Of a stretch of DNA of 64,000 bases, positions 24,201 through 33,106 are shown in pieces. The stretch comes from Isoetes taiwanensis. Taxonomy: Eukaryota; Streptophyta; Lycopodiopsida; Isoetales; Isoetaceae. Under the pieces are notes generated by a model that had not been told where the DNA came from, did no database searches, and saw only the letters and a program-made list of their open reading frames with translations. Made by a program: the position numbers and the translations under genes. Positions within the stretch are counted from its first letter, which is position 1. Each line of letters begins with the position of its first letter. Location of the stretch: the NCBI GenBank assembly GCA_021234155.1, contig JAJEKV010000005.1, positions 9,914,572-9,978,571 of the forward strand, read 5' to 3'.

Positions 24201-24790
24201 TCTATTCAAACAATTGACGAGGGTCACTAGTCATGTTGATTTGAGAATCCATTATTCCAAGACATTTTCCGAAGGGACGCAACTGAACGTCAATTAGTCG
24301 ACTGTAATTTATTTGTCGTTTTAAGTTTTCAACGCTTGTTACAGCAAGAGATGGGCGTGGGTCGTCAGAAATTGAGTGGGCAAGCCGTGTTGGTGGCAAG
24401 CATGGGCACTGGTCTGAATTGACATGGCCGACTGCCGAAGATCAGGGGGAGCACCTTCTATGCATGTGTGCTTCGTTCTATGCTTGTGTATATAAATGGA
24501 GGAATTCGAAGGAAGCGGATTAAAGCTGAAGATGGGAAGGGCCTTTAATTCTGGCGCCTTGCCTTGGAGTTTCGTCATTTTTTCCTTTTTTCACATAATG
24601 GTTGTGTGAGGGCTCAAATCCATAGTGGCGAGATGTTAGCCATGGCTATGGCTTGGTTATGGCTCTTGGATTCACCCCAGCAACAACTAATGACTTAATG
24701 GAATCTCCGCCTCACATGTAGATTCGTCCAGATATAGGCAAGCTATGGTATTTCTGAATATGTTGTAGTACTATGATTTAAGGAAGGAGA
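24201..24790 (+). repeat. Dispersed promoter-like repeat, copy 1 (other copy 54540-55450)
   Basis: 24201-24560 matches 54540-54870 closely, from 'ttctattcaaac' to 'gggaagggcctttaa'. 24590-24780 matches 55195-55450 ('ggctcttggattcacccca', 'ggaatctccgcctcac'). Copy 1 lacks the roughly 330 bp present between these parts in copy 2. Both carry a TATA-like element (24489-24496; 54802-54809). It may be a captured or duplicated promoter and 5' leader, but no downstream coding region was identified. Confidence 0.75.
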
Positions 24791-24904
24791 AATTTTTTGC
24801 ACCTGGAAATTTCGGGGAGAAATTTTCGGCTGACCTGGCATGCCATGGCTCTGCCAGGTCAGCTGGAAATTTCCCCAGGAATTTCCAGGTGCAAAAAATT
24901 CTCC
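24786..24904. repeat. ~119-bp foldback hairpin
   Basis: The left arm 24786-24840 (starting 'ggagaaattttttgcacc') and the right arm 24852-24904 (ending 'ggtgcaaaaaattctcc') are imperfect reverse complements with a short centre around 'tgccatggct'. This has the form of a MITE-like or foldback element. No target duplication is obvious. The stretch 24905-26300 has only broken frames; one piece at about 25660-25730 reads LHCEKCRGHWPTKN and vaguely recalls a zinc-knuckle Gag. Confidence 0.85.
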
Positions 24905-26309
24905 GATGAAATTTTAGCCTCCTTGAAATTTTTTCCCCTTCTCGCCCAGAGGATCCTTGGCGCTAGTGCAGTTGCGGGCCGATTCTTGCAATGTTTCTGT
25001 AGATTAGGGTCGTAGGATGCTAGATCTTGTCGGTGAAATGTGAGCGCATGTCATCGCCATGATTTTTGGGGAGTTTTGTTGAGTATTTGAAGAGTTTTTG
25101 CCGAGTTCAGGTTCTTGGCGAGTTTTTTGGGAGTTTTGGAGGATCTTTAACCGTTTTGGCGACTCTAGAGCAACTTAGTTGTTGTGCAATGGCATTTACA
25201 TAAGCGAGTTTTAATTTGGATTATGTTTTGATGATTTTTCCTTCTTTAACTGTCTTTTTCTTGCAGATCTTGCTAGTTAATCAAGAAAGGAAGTGCATGC
25301 AAATGGTAGATGAGCTGCTGTTACAATCGATTTAGGGGGGCAATGCCTTCAATATTAGTGGCAAGGTCAGAGCTCCAAAAACTGCAAAAACTGATAACAC
25401 GCTAATAGTCAAATGTGTAAGGGTTAGGAGTTACCCACGGACCAAGTGTCAGGAGACTATAAACCTGGGCCAAAATTACAAGAATCACAGTATCAAAAAA
25501 AGGAGAAATGATCCATGAGGGTCCTCGGAAACCACGGTTACACCGGGATCAGGAATACAAGAATTACAGCATCAACATGGGGAAACCAACTATGAGGATG
25601 CCTGGAAGCCACAGGGCTATGCCGAAATCAAGAATTTTAATATATACAGGCTCAACAGAGGGGGGCTTTCCCTTGGTGCCCTCCAGAAGTGACAAGTGCT
25701 ACACTGCGAAAAATGCAGGGGCCATTGGCCAACTAAGAATCAACTTGATAGTAATCAAATAGTTAATAGCTCACGCAAGTGAGCAAAAAGAATAGGACTA
25801 TGCCATCCCAGATGCAAAAAAGACCAACAAGATATAACCCCAAGGCCGACACAATGATATCCAACTAGAATAAGAGGCCCCGAGGAGGGGGGGGGGGGGA
25901 CTCTGCACAACAACATAGATTCAACATAGAGGAAATGATGATGAGGAATGCAAGAACAACTAAGCTTTTATAGGAGAGTGAGCCAAAGAAGGCATGCATG
26001 ATAGAAAGCCTGAGCCATATGAGGACGGGACCCAGAAGGAGAGCTGGCGCCAAAACTGGCGCCCCTTTTCCTGGAATGATAGCCCAAGGCTATCTATGGG
26101 AGACTACTGGGAGGAAGGAGGACACTTTATGATATATCCAAGACCGAAACTAGATGTCGATTAGATGAACAGACAAATAGAATGGTAGAAGCATGGAGTG
26201 GAGCTACATAACTAGGTGGGAAGATTGACAGATAGCTCCAAGGTAAATGATAGCCAAATTGGATCGAACTTCACTTGCTGGGAGGAACAAAAAGACTACC
26301 TCAAAAAAG

Positions 26310-27060
26310 GTAACCGCCAGCACTAGATTAATCTGCACACTAACATACCACAATGATTTTCACTTGGCACACCATACCAATTCTTAAGCATGCTAGGAGG
26401 TTGTTTTAAACGGTATACATATTGGCTCTTTGGATGATTTCTAACTGGTTTGTTATTTCTAGGTATGCACAACTTTTGACATTCCAAAAAGTCATATCTT
26501 TGACATTTGATGCAACAAAGGAGAGATTATAGAGGCTTTTGAACAACAAACAATATATCTGATTTGCTATCATGTAATTTACAAAGTCTCAGTTGTTTTT
26601 CCCTGCCATTGCTCTATGATGTGCTCCAACAAATTTTGCTCACAAGATTATACACACAATCAGATCAACTTGTTTGGTTTTTGTTGGCATTAGCACGCCG
26701 TGTAGAGAAAGAGAAAAAAATTTCAAATTGTCACGAACATGGTTGATAGAGTAATAAAATAGCATAAGCTATTAATGCCCGTTTTAATGTGACTTTTTCC
26801 ATGCCTGTATTTGAAATTTGAAACCATAAAAGATCACAATTTCCTCTACTCCCTCCTTTCAACACACTATCATACAATGCTATATCTGGCAATAGGCCAT
26901 CGATGCTATATCTGGCCAAATATACATTACCACTTACATATTCATACGCTAGATTGAGGATCAGAAAAGATATAACCCATGGTATCGTTGGGACCGAGTA
27001 AAACATTTGCAAAATCAAAAATAGGAATATACAGTGATTTGTATAGTTTGCAAAGGTATG
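26310..27060. repeat. Dispersed repeat (other copy 57955-58550)
   Basis: From 'cgccagcactagattaatctg' to 'tatatctggcaatagg' this segment matches 57955-58550 at a level readable by eye. In copy 2 a minus-strand frame (58200-57970) gives NVKDMTFWNVKGCAYLARNN and PPGMPKNWYGVPTENHDG; in copy 1 the same region is broken. I do not recognise the protein. A short downstream phrase, 'agtgatttgtatagtttgcaa' (27030), occurs at 57596, before the other copy, so order is rearranged. Confidence 0.7.
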
Positions 27061-27123
27061 TTTGGAGACTTTTCTTTATACAAATGCATTTAAGTCGCAT
27101 TTGATTAAAGTGATTCTCATTTG

Positions 27124-27128
27124 CTTCC
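27124..27128. other. Target-site duplication, left copy (CTTCC)
   Basis: CTTCC precedes the first LTR base and is repeated at 41828-41832 directly after the second LTR. A 5-bp duplication is usual for Ty3/gypsy integration and confirms that the two LTRs belong to one insertion. Confidence 0.9.
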
Positions 27129-28742
27129 TGTGACGTTCTAGGGGAATATACGCTATAAATACGTATATTTCTGGACCCGTCACCATACAAGTCCACCTAT
27201 GTAGCCTTGTATGCCTTAGAAAGTGGCAAGGGGTACACATCTAAGTTAATTGTTTAACTTAGATAACCTTAGGATAAGGCCCATTTCCACATGGCCTTAT
27301 CCTATTGGGCAACCGCCACACAGTCTCATCCTAGTGGTGCCACGTGGCATCCTATGTGGACCCTAACCTATATTAGCATAAACCCTAACCCTAGGCCTCT
27401 TTCCAGCCCCAGCACCCAGAGACTCATCTACGCACTCGAAACCTCGTTTCGAGTATCGTTTGCTGTGGCATAGATTGATGCAGCAGCCCCCCTGAGGGTA
27501 GATCCATTCTTGGAGGGAGAGTAGCTTCACGCGATTCGAAGGCCATGGAGACGCCCGGGATTGGAGGGAGTGCTTCAGGAGCAGGTATGTGGAGTAGTGG
27601 CCATAGTAGTTCATCTGGAATTAGCACTCCAGATGAGTTAGTATCTTGTATCTAGAGTCGAGCCATCCTAGGACCCTCATACATCATCTTGAACCCTAAT
27701 CAAGGAACCCTAACTGTAAGTTAGATTTGTATGATTAGGTTAAGATGTTCTTATGATTATTCTCATGATGTGATGATTATGTGATGACGGTTGATCATGT
27801 TTGCTCCTCTTGTATTGGGAAGGGGGGTAGAGACCTAGAGCCATATGTAATATGCTCCTAGATTAGATCCCTTAGTTCCTATTAGTTGCGGCCTGTGCAT
27901 AGGAACCCACCGGGCTATGGACGGGGCTAGAGGCAAGATGGAGGGAGGATCCCTGCCGAGTGGGGACTACGGGGGATCCCATAGTGGGCTAGGCTTATGG
28001 TCGGTCACCTCGTGTGGGCCGAGCATGGGTCCGACACCTCCTGGGGCGATGGTGTCGCCCTGCCTCTCAAGAGTTGCAAGTGTCAGCTTGGCTCTTGTTT
28101 TGGGGGATTCAGTCGGGTATGAATCGTGTGTCACCATGATTCTCTAGCCGCCCGTGGAGCCTCTAGACCCCGGGAAGGGGAGATGCAACCCTTCCTACCT
28201 CGACGGACCAGGGAGATGCAACCTGGAGTAGTCCCGATGGGTGATGCCATGGGATTGCAATCCCAAGGTTAGAGTCATGTCAGAGCCTGATCTAGCCCAT
28301 CTGCAAAGTATGCACAGGAGGGGCGGATGGAGTGGTCAACCCTAGCCATTGTCTTATGCCAGCCCCGCCATTGTTATGACTCGGTCTGCTCTATCTTGAG
28401 GCCTATCCAGTCAGTCGACTTCCCTATGTGTCGGAGCCCGGGTAGGAGCTCTCCTGTTTTATGGTATATGATTATGTTCATTGCATCTATGGATATGTGG
28501 ATGGGCTACCCTTCGAGGTAGCATTTGTATGGTTGATGTTAGTTCTGACGTGTTTATCGCTTTCGCTGTTATAGGAGCCCATATAGGGGAAGGGCGCGCA
28601 AGACACCTTCGTGTCCCCTCCCCGCACTAGGGTCACCCCAGAGTGCGGGGAAGACGGAGGGCCTGTGCGGTTGTTGAGCCGGATGGGGGATTTCCTGCCG
28701 AGTGTATGGCCGGGTGCCGTATGTTTAGCAGGGAGCGTCACA
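27129..28742 (+). repeat. 5' LTR (1614 bp)
   Basis: It starts TGTGACG and ends CGTCACA, a 7-bp terminal inverted repeat. An inverted repeat, AATATACG...CGTATATT, surrounds a TATAAATA box at about 27152-27159, and CTCGAAAC/GTTTCGAG forms a small hairpin at 27437-27455. Compared with the 3' LTR it lacks about 28 bp around 'gctatgga|cggggctag' (near 27920) and has small changes near 28255 and 28585. Short open frames inside are not genes. Confidence 0.96.
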
Positions 28743-28743
28743 A

Positions 28744-28755
28744 TGGTATCAGAGC
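28744..28755 (+). promoter_or_regulatory. Primer-binding site, initiator tRNA-Met
   Basis: TGGTATCAGAGC begins two bases after the LTR end. It is complementary to the 3' end of plant initiator tRNA-Met, the usual primer of plant LTR retrotransposons. The leader from here to 29358 is AT-rich with no gene. Confidence 0.95.
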
Positions 28756-29358
28756 GATGTGCTTGGTTGACCAGGAACTAGCACTGACCATAACCATGAA
28801 AGTAATCTAACAGGCCTATAGGGGTGTGAAATAAAAAAAAAATTCCACCATCGAACCTCGAAAATAGGAGGAAAATTTTCTCCTAGGTAGTGGGTCCGAA
28901 ATTAGGTTAATTAGACAAAGAAATGAATGAGTCAAATTCATCTTCTAGTAAATTTGGAGTGAAAGTTATGCATCTGCATCAAATTTCACCTAAAATGGGT
29001 CGAAGAATTATGCCAATCTGAGGCCCGAGTGAAAAATGTTGCAAATCCATAATTAATACTTCAAACTATCAGGAAAATTAAAAATTCTAAGGTATAATAT
29101 GAAATTAAGTATGTATACCAGTAATTAAATATATTAATAATTAGGGTACATTGGTGTAATTAATAAGGGGGGCTAATAAGTAGGCCTATTAATGGTAGGA
29201 GAATATTCCCAAGGACCCTCCTTTTTAAATATCCCTGACACCTCATTTTCCCTCCAACATTTCCCTCCACCTTATCTCTCTTGATCAGCCTTACATCATC
29301 CATTTTCTAGACCGTTAAGCAAACAAACAGCTAGGAAGGGGAGAGGCCTACACTCTCG

Positions 29359-30432
29359 ATGGCGCAGGTAGCAGCAGGTCGCCACGTCAAGAAGGTTCCG
29401 CCACACCTTCGACCGAAGCCGGGCGACGAGGCGTTTTCCTCCAGCGATGAGACCTTCCACGTTTCCCAGGAGGAGGGCGCAGGTAGCAGTAGCAGCTCTT
29501 CGTCGGCGGGCACCCAACGAACTGACGAATCCCGCCATTTTGAAGCCTCGACTGATGTGGAGGTGGAGCAATAGGAGGAGAACCAGGAACAGCCGCAGCA
29601 GCAGACCCAAGAGGCGGGCCCTTCGGCAGCAAAGAAGAAGGGCAAGAACAAGGTTGCAGAGTGGCCGGAGGACAGGGCAGCACGAAAGAAGAGAGAGAGT
29701 GAGCTGCTTGAGAAGGAGCGTAGAACTAAGAGGAGGAACGATCGGCCCCGAGGGACCGTAGTGATTGAGAAGCCTCCCCGATGCGAAGAAGAGGAGGTGG
29801 AGGAAGGAGGAGATGGCGAGGAAGACCCGGAGGAGGAAGACAACGAAGTCGTCGGGGAACCTTCAAACCCCGACGCAAGACCACCTTACCCGAAGTGGCC
29901 CACCCCACCCAAGGTGGTCAAGAAGCAGAAGGCCGGCGAGCGACCGTTCGCCCTGAGGGAGGAGCGCCTCTTCAGATGCCGCCTCAAGGCGTACGAAGAA
30001 TACCTCCGTCGTTGGACGAGGTATAACGACTGGTACTGCCGCCAGAACGTCCAGCGCTACGTGGAGGGGAGCCAACCGAGCAAGAACCAGCCCAAGCCTC
30101 TGCCGCCACGACCGGAGAAGCCCAAGAAGGCCCATCACGGGCCAAATTCTAGGCATGCCCGAGTTTTTCGGGAGATTAGGCACTTTCAACAGTGCACTAA
30201 TCTCCTGATTAGGAAGGCACCTTTCGAGCGGCTCATGCGGGAGGTGATGCAGGACTTCGTCACCGACTACAGGGTGACGTCGCTCACAACAAGGGTGTTG
30301 CAGGTTGCTGCGGAGGCCGAGCTCACCCAATTGTTCGAGGAAGGAAACCTCTGCGCGATCCACGCGAAGAGGGTAACGGTGATGCCCAAGGATTTGCACT
30401 TGGCATGCCAGATCCGCAAGGAATATCCTTGA
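29359..30432 (+). CDS. Retrotransposon ORF ending in a complete histone H3 fold (one in-frame TAG)
   Basis: An ATG at 29359 (context tcgATGG) opens a 358-codon frame closed by TGA at 30430-30432, with one in-frame TAG at 29572-29574. Residues 1-71 are Ser-rich. After the TAG come KR- and E-rich stretches, Pro-rich linkers and a segment rich in Arg, Tyr and Trp. The last 87 residues (30169-30429) are a histone H3 core from the alpha-N helix ([10 protein letters not shown]) to the C-terminus ([14 protein letters not shown]). It aligns without gaps to canonical H3, about 53 of 87 identical, including [21 protein letters not shown] and MPKD. Positions of H3 K56 and K79 read Gln and Val; loop 1 has canonical length, so it is not CenH3-like there. 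The H3 N-terminal tail is absent. The ORF is visibly more GC-rich than its flanks. Role unknown; chromatin association is an inference. Confidence 0.9.
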
Positions 30433-30994
30433 GGATAATTTCGTAGTAACGTATGTAAATTGACCAAATTTTCCTTATAAATATATAAAATTTTGTTTTG
30501 TAAATGAATTTGAATTTAGTATGAAATTGTGCTTAATAGCTCAAATTTTACTTTAGTTTTGACCATTAAAATTGGAATGTTCAAAGTAAAATTAATTAGT
30601 AAGCATTCTAATTAAATTAGTCAAAATCTGGAAAAAAAATTCCAAAACCGGGTTGCATCGCGCAAAACCCATCTGCGTTCGCGACGCAGAGCCATTTTGC
30701 GCGAACCAACCCGATTTCAGCGTTCTGACGCTAATTTATGTTCAATTTGCATAAGAAAAGTTGATAGTTAGACTAGGATCATACCAAAAAGTCATATTAG
30801 GATCTCTAAATTTCCTGAAACTCCTCATAGAAACAAAAAAACCTGAAATCGGGTTGCATCGCGCGAATGCTGCCTCCGTTCGCGACGCAGAGCCATTTTG
30901 CGCGAACCAACCCGGTTTCGCCCATTTTTGCCCAATTTGACCAATTTTCATCCAACAAACTGCCATGTAGTGTTTCTTGCTTTGCTTTGTTTAG
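30433..30994 (+). other. AT-rich spacer with two CpG-rich hairpin repeats, possible intron
   Basis: Two copies of a ~72-bp element (30648-30720 and 30850-30920), about 202 bp apart, each start 'gggttgcatcgcgc' and end 'gcgcgaaccaaccc', so each can fold on itself. They share 'ttcgcgacgcagagccattt'. The spacer ends in a strong acceptor-like tract, 'tttgctttgtttag' (to 30994), and a donor-like GTATGT lies at 30452. This suggests that the second ORF may be expressed by splicing. Confidence 0.6.
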
Positions 30995-31632
30995 ATTTGC
31001 GTCAACATCAGGAACCCATCATTCCAGAAGAAGAATTCCAGCAGATCCAAAGCAGGCTGTATAAGCCAGGAAGAGGCCCAAGCTCCAGCCGACCAGTGCG
31101 CTCCAGAAGTATGCGCGAAGCTTCTAGCAGCATCAACTTGGAAAATGCGACTACGATGTGGAGAGATCACGAAGATCTTATAGCAATAGATGTTTTCGGC
31201 GAAGCAGCTTAGAGGAGAGGTACGGGAACCACGTGCCCGAACAGGGGTAAATCACTCAGGTACTATCTTCCGGTCCTTAGCCAAGGGCAGATGATAGTCT
31301 TCCACAAGGAGTTCAGCCCAAGAGGTGAAGAATCCGTGGCGCTCCTCATAGCACTCTCAGGGTTTGGGCAGCATGCCAGAATAGATCACGCAGTAGATCA
31401 TGTTATCCTCTTCAAGAGATCCGTAGCTCTTCATTCTCTCGACTTCGCAAGGGGCCACCTCAGGAATGCACACTTGTCAGTAGTGGCGGCAACGGTACCA
31501 GAACTTCCGGCACCACAGATGGCAAGAGCATTGGAAGGAGGATCAGCGGCAAGAATCCTGCAGAACGTCGGCAAGGGGATAGGATTGAAGAATGTCAAGA
31601 ACTTCTTCAAGTCCATGAGGAGGCACCGATGA
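30995..31632 (+). CDS. Second extra retrotransposon ORF, unidentified (one in-frame TAG)
   Basis: One reading frame runs from the acceptor-like AG at 30993-30994 to TGA at 31630-31632, interrupted by a single TAG at 31210-31212. Before the stop it reads QHQEPIIPEEEFQQIQSRLY, a basic Ser/Arg patch and MWRDHEDLIAIDVFGEAA. After it come GQMIVFHKEFSPRGEESVAL, LIALSGFGQHARIDHAVDHV, FKRSVALHSLDFARGHLRNA and a C-terminal QNVGKGIGLKNVKNFFKSMR. There is no ATG near the acceptor; one in-frame ATG is at 31291. It shares frame and single-TAG damage with the H3 ORF. I found no convincing family match; a histone-fold relationship was considered and not supported. The 31633-31849 spacer ends in an acceptor-like 'tccttgcag'. 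Confidence 0.6.
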
Positions 31633-31947
31633 GAAAAATTTGCTTTGTTAATTAAGTAATTGTATTGAAAAATACTCTCTTCAGTTATTATCATGTACCT
31701 TTATATATATTAATTAATGTCTTACCATGATCTTAATTTGTAAGTGGAATTTTCATATGATTTCTTTTGTGCCTAACAATAATTCAAATATAAATAAGCT
31801 TGATTAATACCTAATCTAAATAACAAGTGTTGATCATCAATCCTTGCAGCAAGGAATTCAGGTGCAGGATCCCAAGACCAGCGCCGACAACACAATCGAG
31901 TACCAAGGAACTTGTTCGGGAGCGAACAAAAAGACATTGAGCAAGAC

Positions 31948-33106
31948 ATGTCACCAGAGGCAATCAACGCAAGGTTGACACAGCTGAGGAACCAAATGCA
32001 ACAGCTGACCCATTGGGCGACACCACTGATGAATGCGCAGGAATATGGTCCTCTACCTCCACCTCCACCCTATGCGCAAGATGGTGACCAAGCCCCTCAG
32101 CAGGAAGGGGAAGGTAACCAGGGAAATGTCAGGGATAGGAGAAGAAAAAGAAGAACCAAGAGCCCAACATCATCTAGCTCAAGCTCAAGCTCATCAGGTA
32201 GCTCTTCCAGTGAGGACAACTCTAGCTCTGACAGTCAGTCTGACACATCTAGAGCAAGGAAAAGGGTAAGGAAAACAGATGAGTACCAGAAGAAAGTTGA
32301 CAGTGCTATGAGCAATGTGCGGAAGACTAGGAAGCTGGATCAATTCTCAAGGAAAGACAGGTCAGGTATGGAGGCCGAAGCTTGGCTTGACGAAATGGAA
32401 GAATTTGGCAACTCCTACGGCATGAAAGATAAAGACATAGGGAAATTTGCTACAGCTAACCTCATTGGTCCAGCAAGGATTTGGTGGAAAGGATATGCGA
32501 AATCTAACAAGCTAAAAAGGAACAATTGCAGATTCAAGACTTTCAGCAAGGCTTTTTCGTAAGCACTATGTGCCAAGATCTCATACTAGCAGGCAGATCC
32601 AGCAGTTTTACAGGTTGAACCAGGGTACCTTGTCAGTAGCAAAGTATACAGAGGAATTTATGCGGCTCAGACTCCATGTTCCCGGAGTATCAGAAAGGCA
32701 AGCGGTTGATACCTACATTGAAGGGTTGAACAGCAATATCAAAAGGCTAGTCCGAGCAATCAACCCAAAATCAGTGGCAGAAGCCGAGGATAAAGCCATA
32801 AGTTTGGAAGAAGCTCCAGCAACGCCAGGGGAGAAACAGTCGGCCTTCAAAGGAAAGTCAACAGGGCAGTACCAAGGGCAGTACCAGAGTAAGCAATCAG
32901 CAGCTACGCCATCAGGAGGCCAGCAGTAAGGAAGAGCTCAGGGTAAGAACTTTGGGGATCGTAAGCCGCAGAATGCATCAGGGGGTAGTGCCCTAAAGCG
33001 TCTTTTAGACAGTCTGACGAAGGAGAAGAGACAGGAGTGTATCGAGAAGAAGCTATGTTTCAAGTGCTTCCAGCCAGGGCACCGGACACATCAATGCCCA
33101 TTCGTC
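31948..33106 (+). pseudogene. gag: gag (capsid and zinc knuckle), frameshifted
   Basis: The Gag frame starts at ATG 31948 or upstream through the acceptor at 31849. It has a Pro-rich stretch, a long Ser run, a basic patch (RARKRVRKTDEYQKK) and a typical Ty3 capsid region: AEAWLDEMEEFG, ANLIGPARIWWKGYAK, then, after a one-base shift at about 32555-32562 in a T run, HYVPRSHTSRQIQQFYRLNQ, AKYTEEFMRL and AVDTYIEGLN. A TAA at 32927-32929 interrupts the second frame. Past it lies the zinc knuckle [14 protein letters not shown] (33056-33097, CX2CX4HX4C). The frame then continues into pol. The shift and the TAA could be decay or, for the TAA, a natural Gag/Pol boundary; one copy cannot tell. Confidence 0.9.

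Noticed and set aside
27129-28742. Small genes inside the LTRs (for example 27917-28147 and 41023-41232)
   Set aside because: They are present in both LTRs only because the LTRs are duplicates, and they have no recognisable protein character.
29331-29843. 170-codon minus-strand Ser-rich frame
   Set aside because: It is a shadow of the GC-rich H3 ORF on the plus strand.
30169-30429. H3 domain as a centromeric CenH3
   Set aside because: Loop 1 has canonical H3 length and the sequence is closer to canonical H3 than expected for CenH3; the unusual N-terminus alone is not enough.
31291-31632. Second accessory ORF as a histone H4 or H2A homologue
   Set aside because: Short resemblances (QHAR...V.KR...L.F to the H4 C-terminus; a V..G.G motif to the H2A docking region) need gaps and do not extend over a histone fold.
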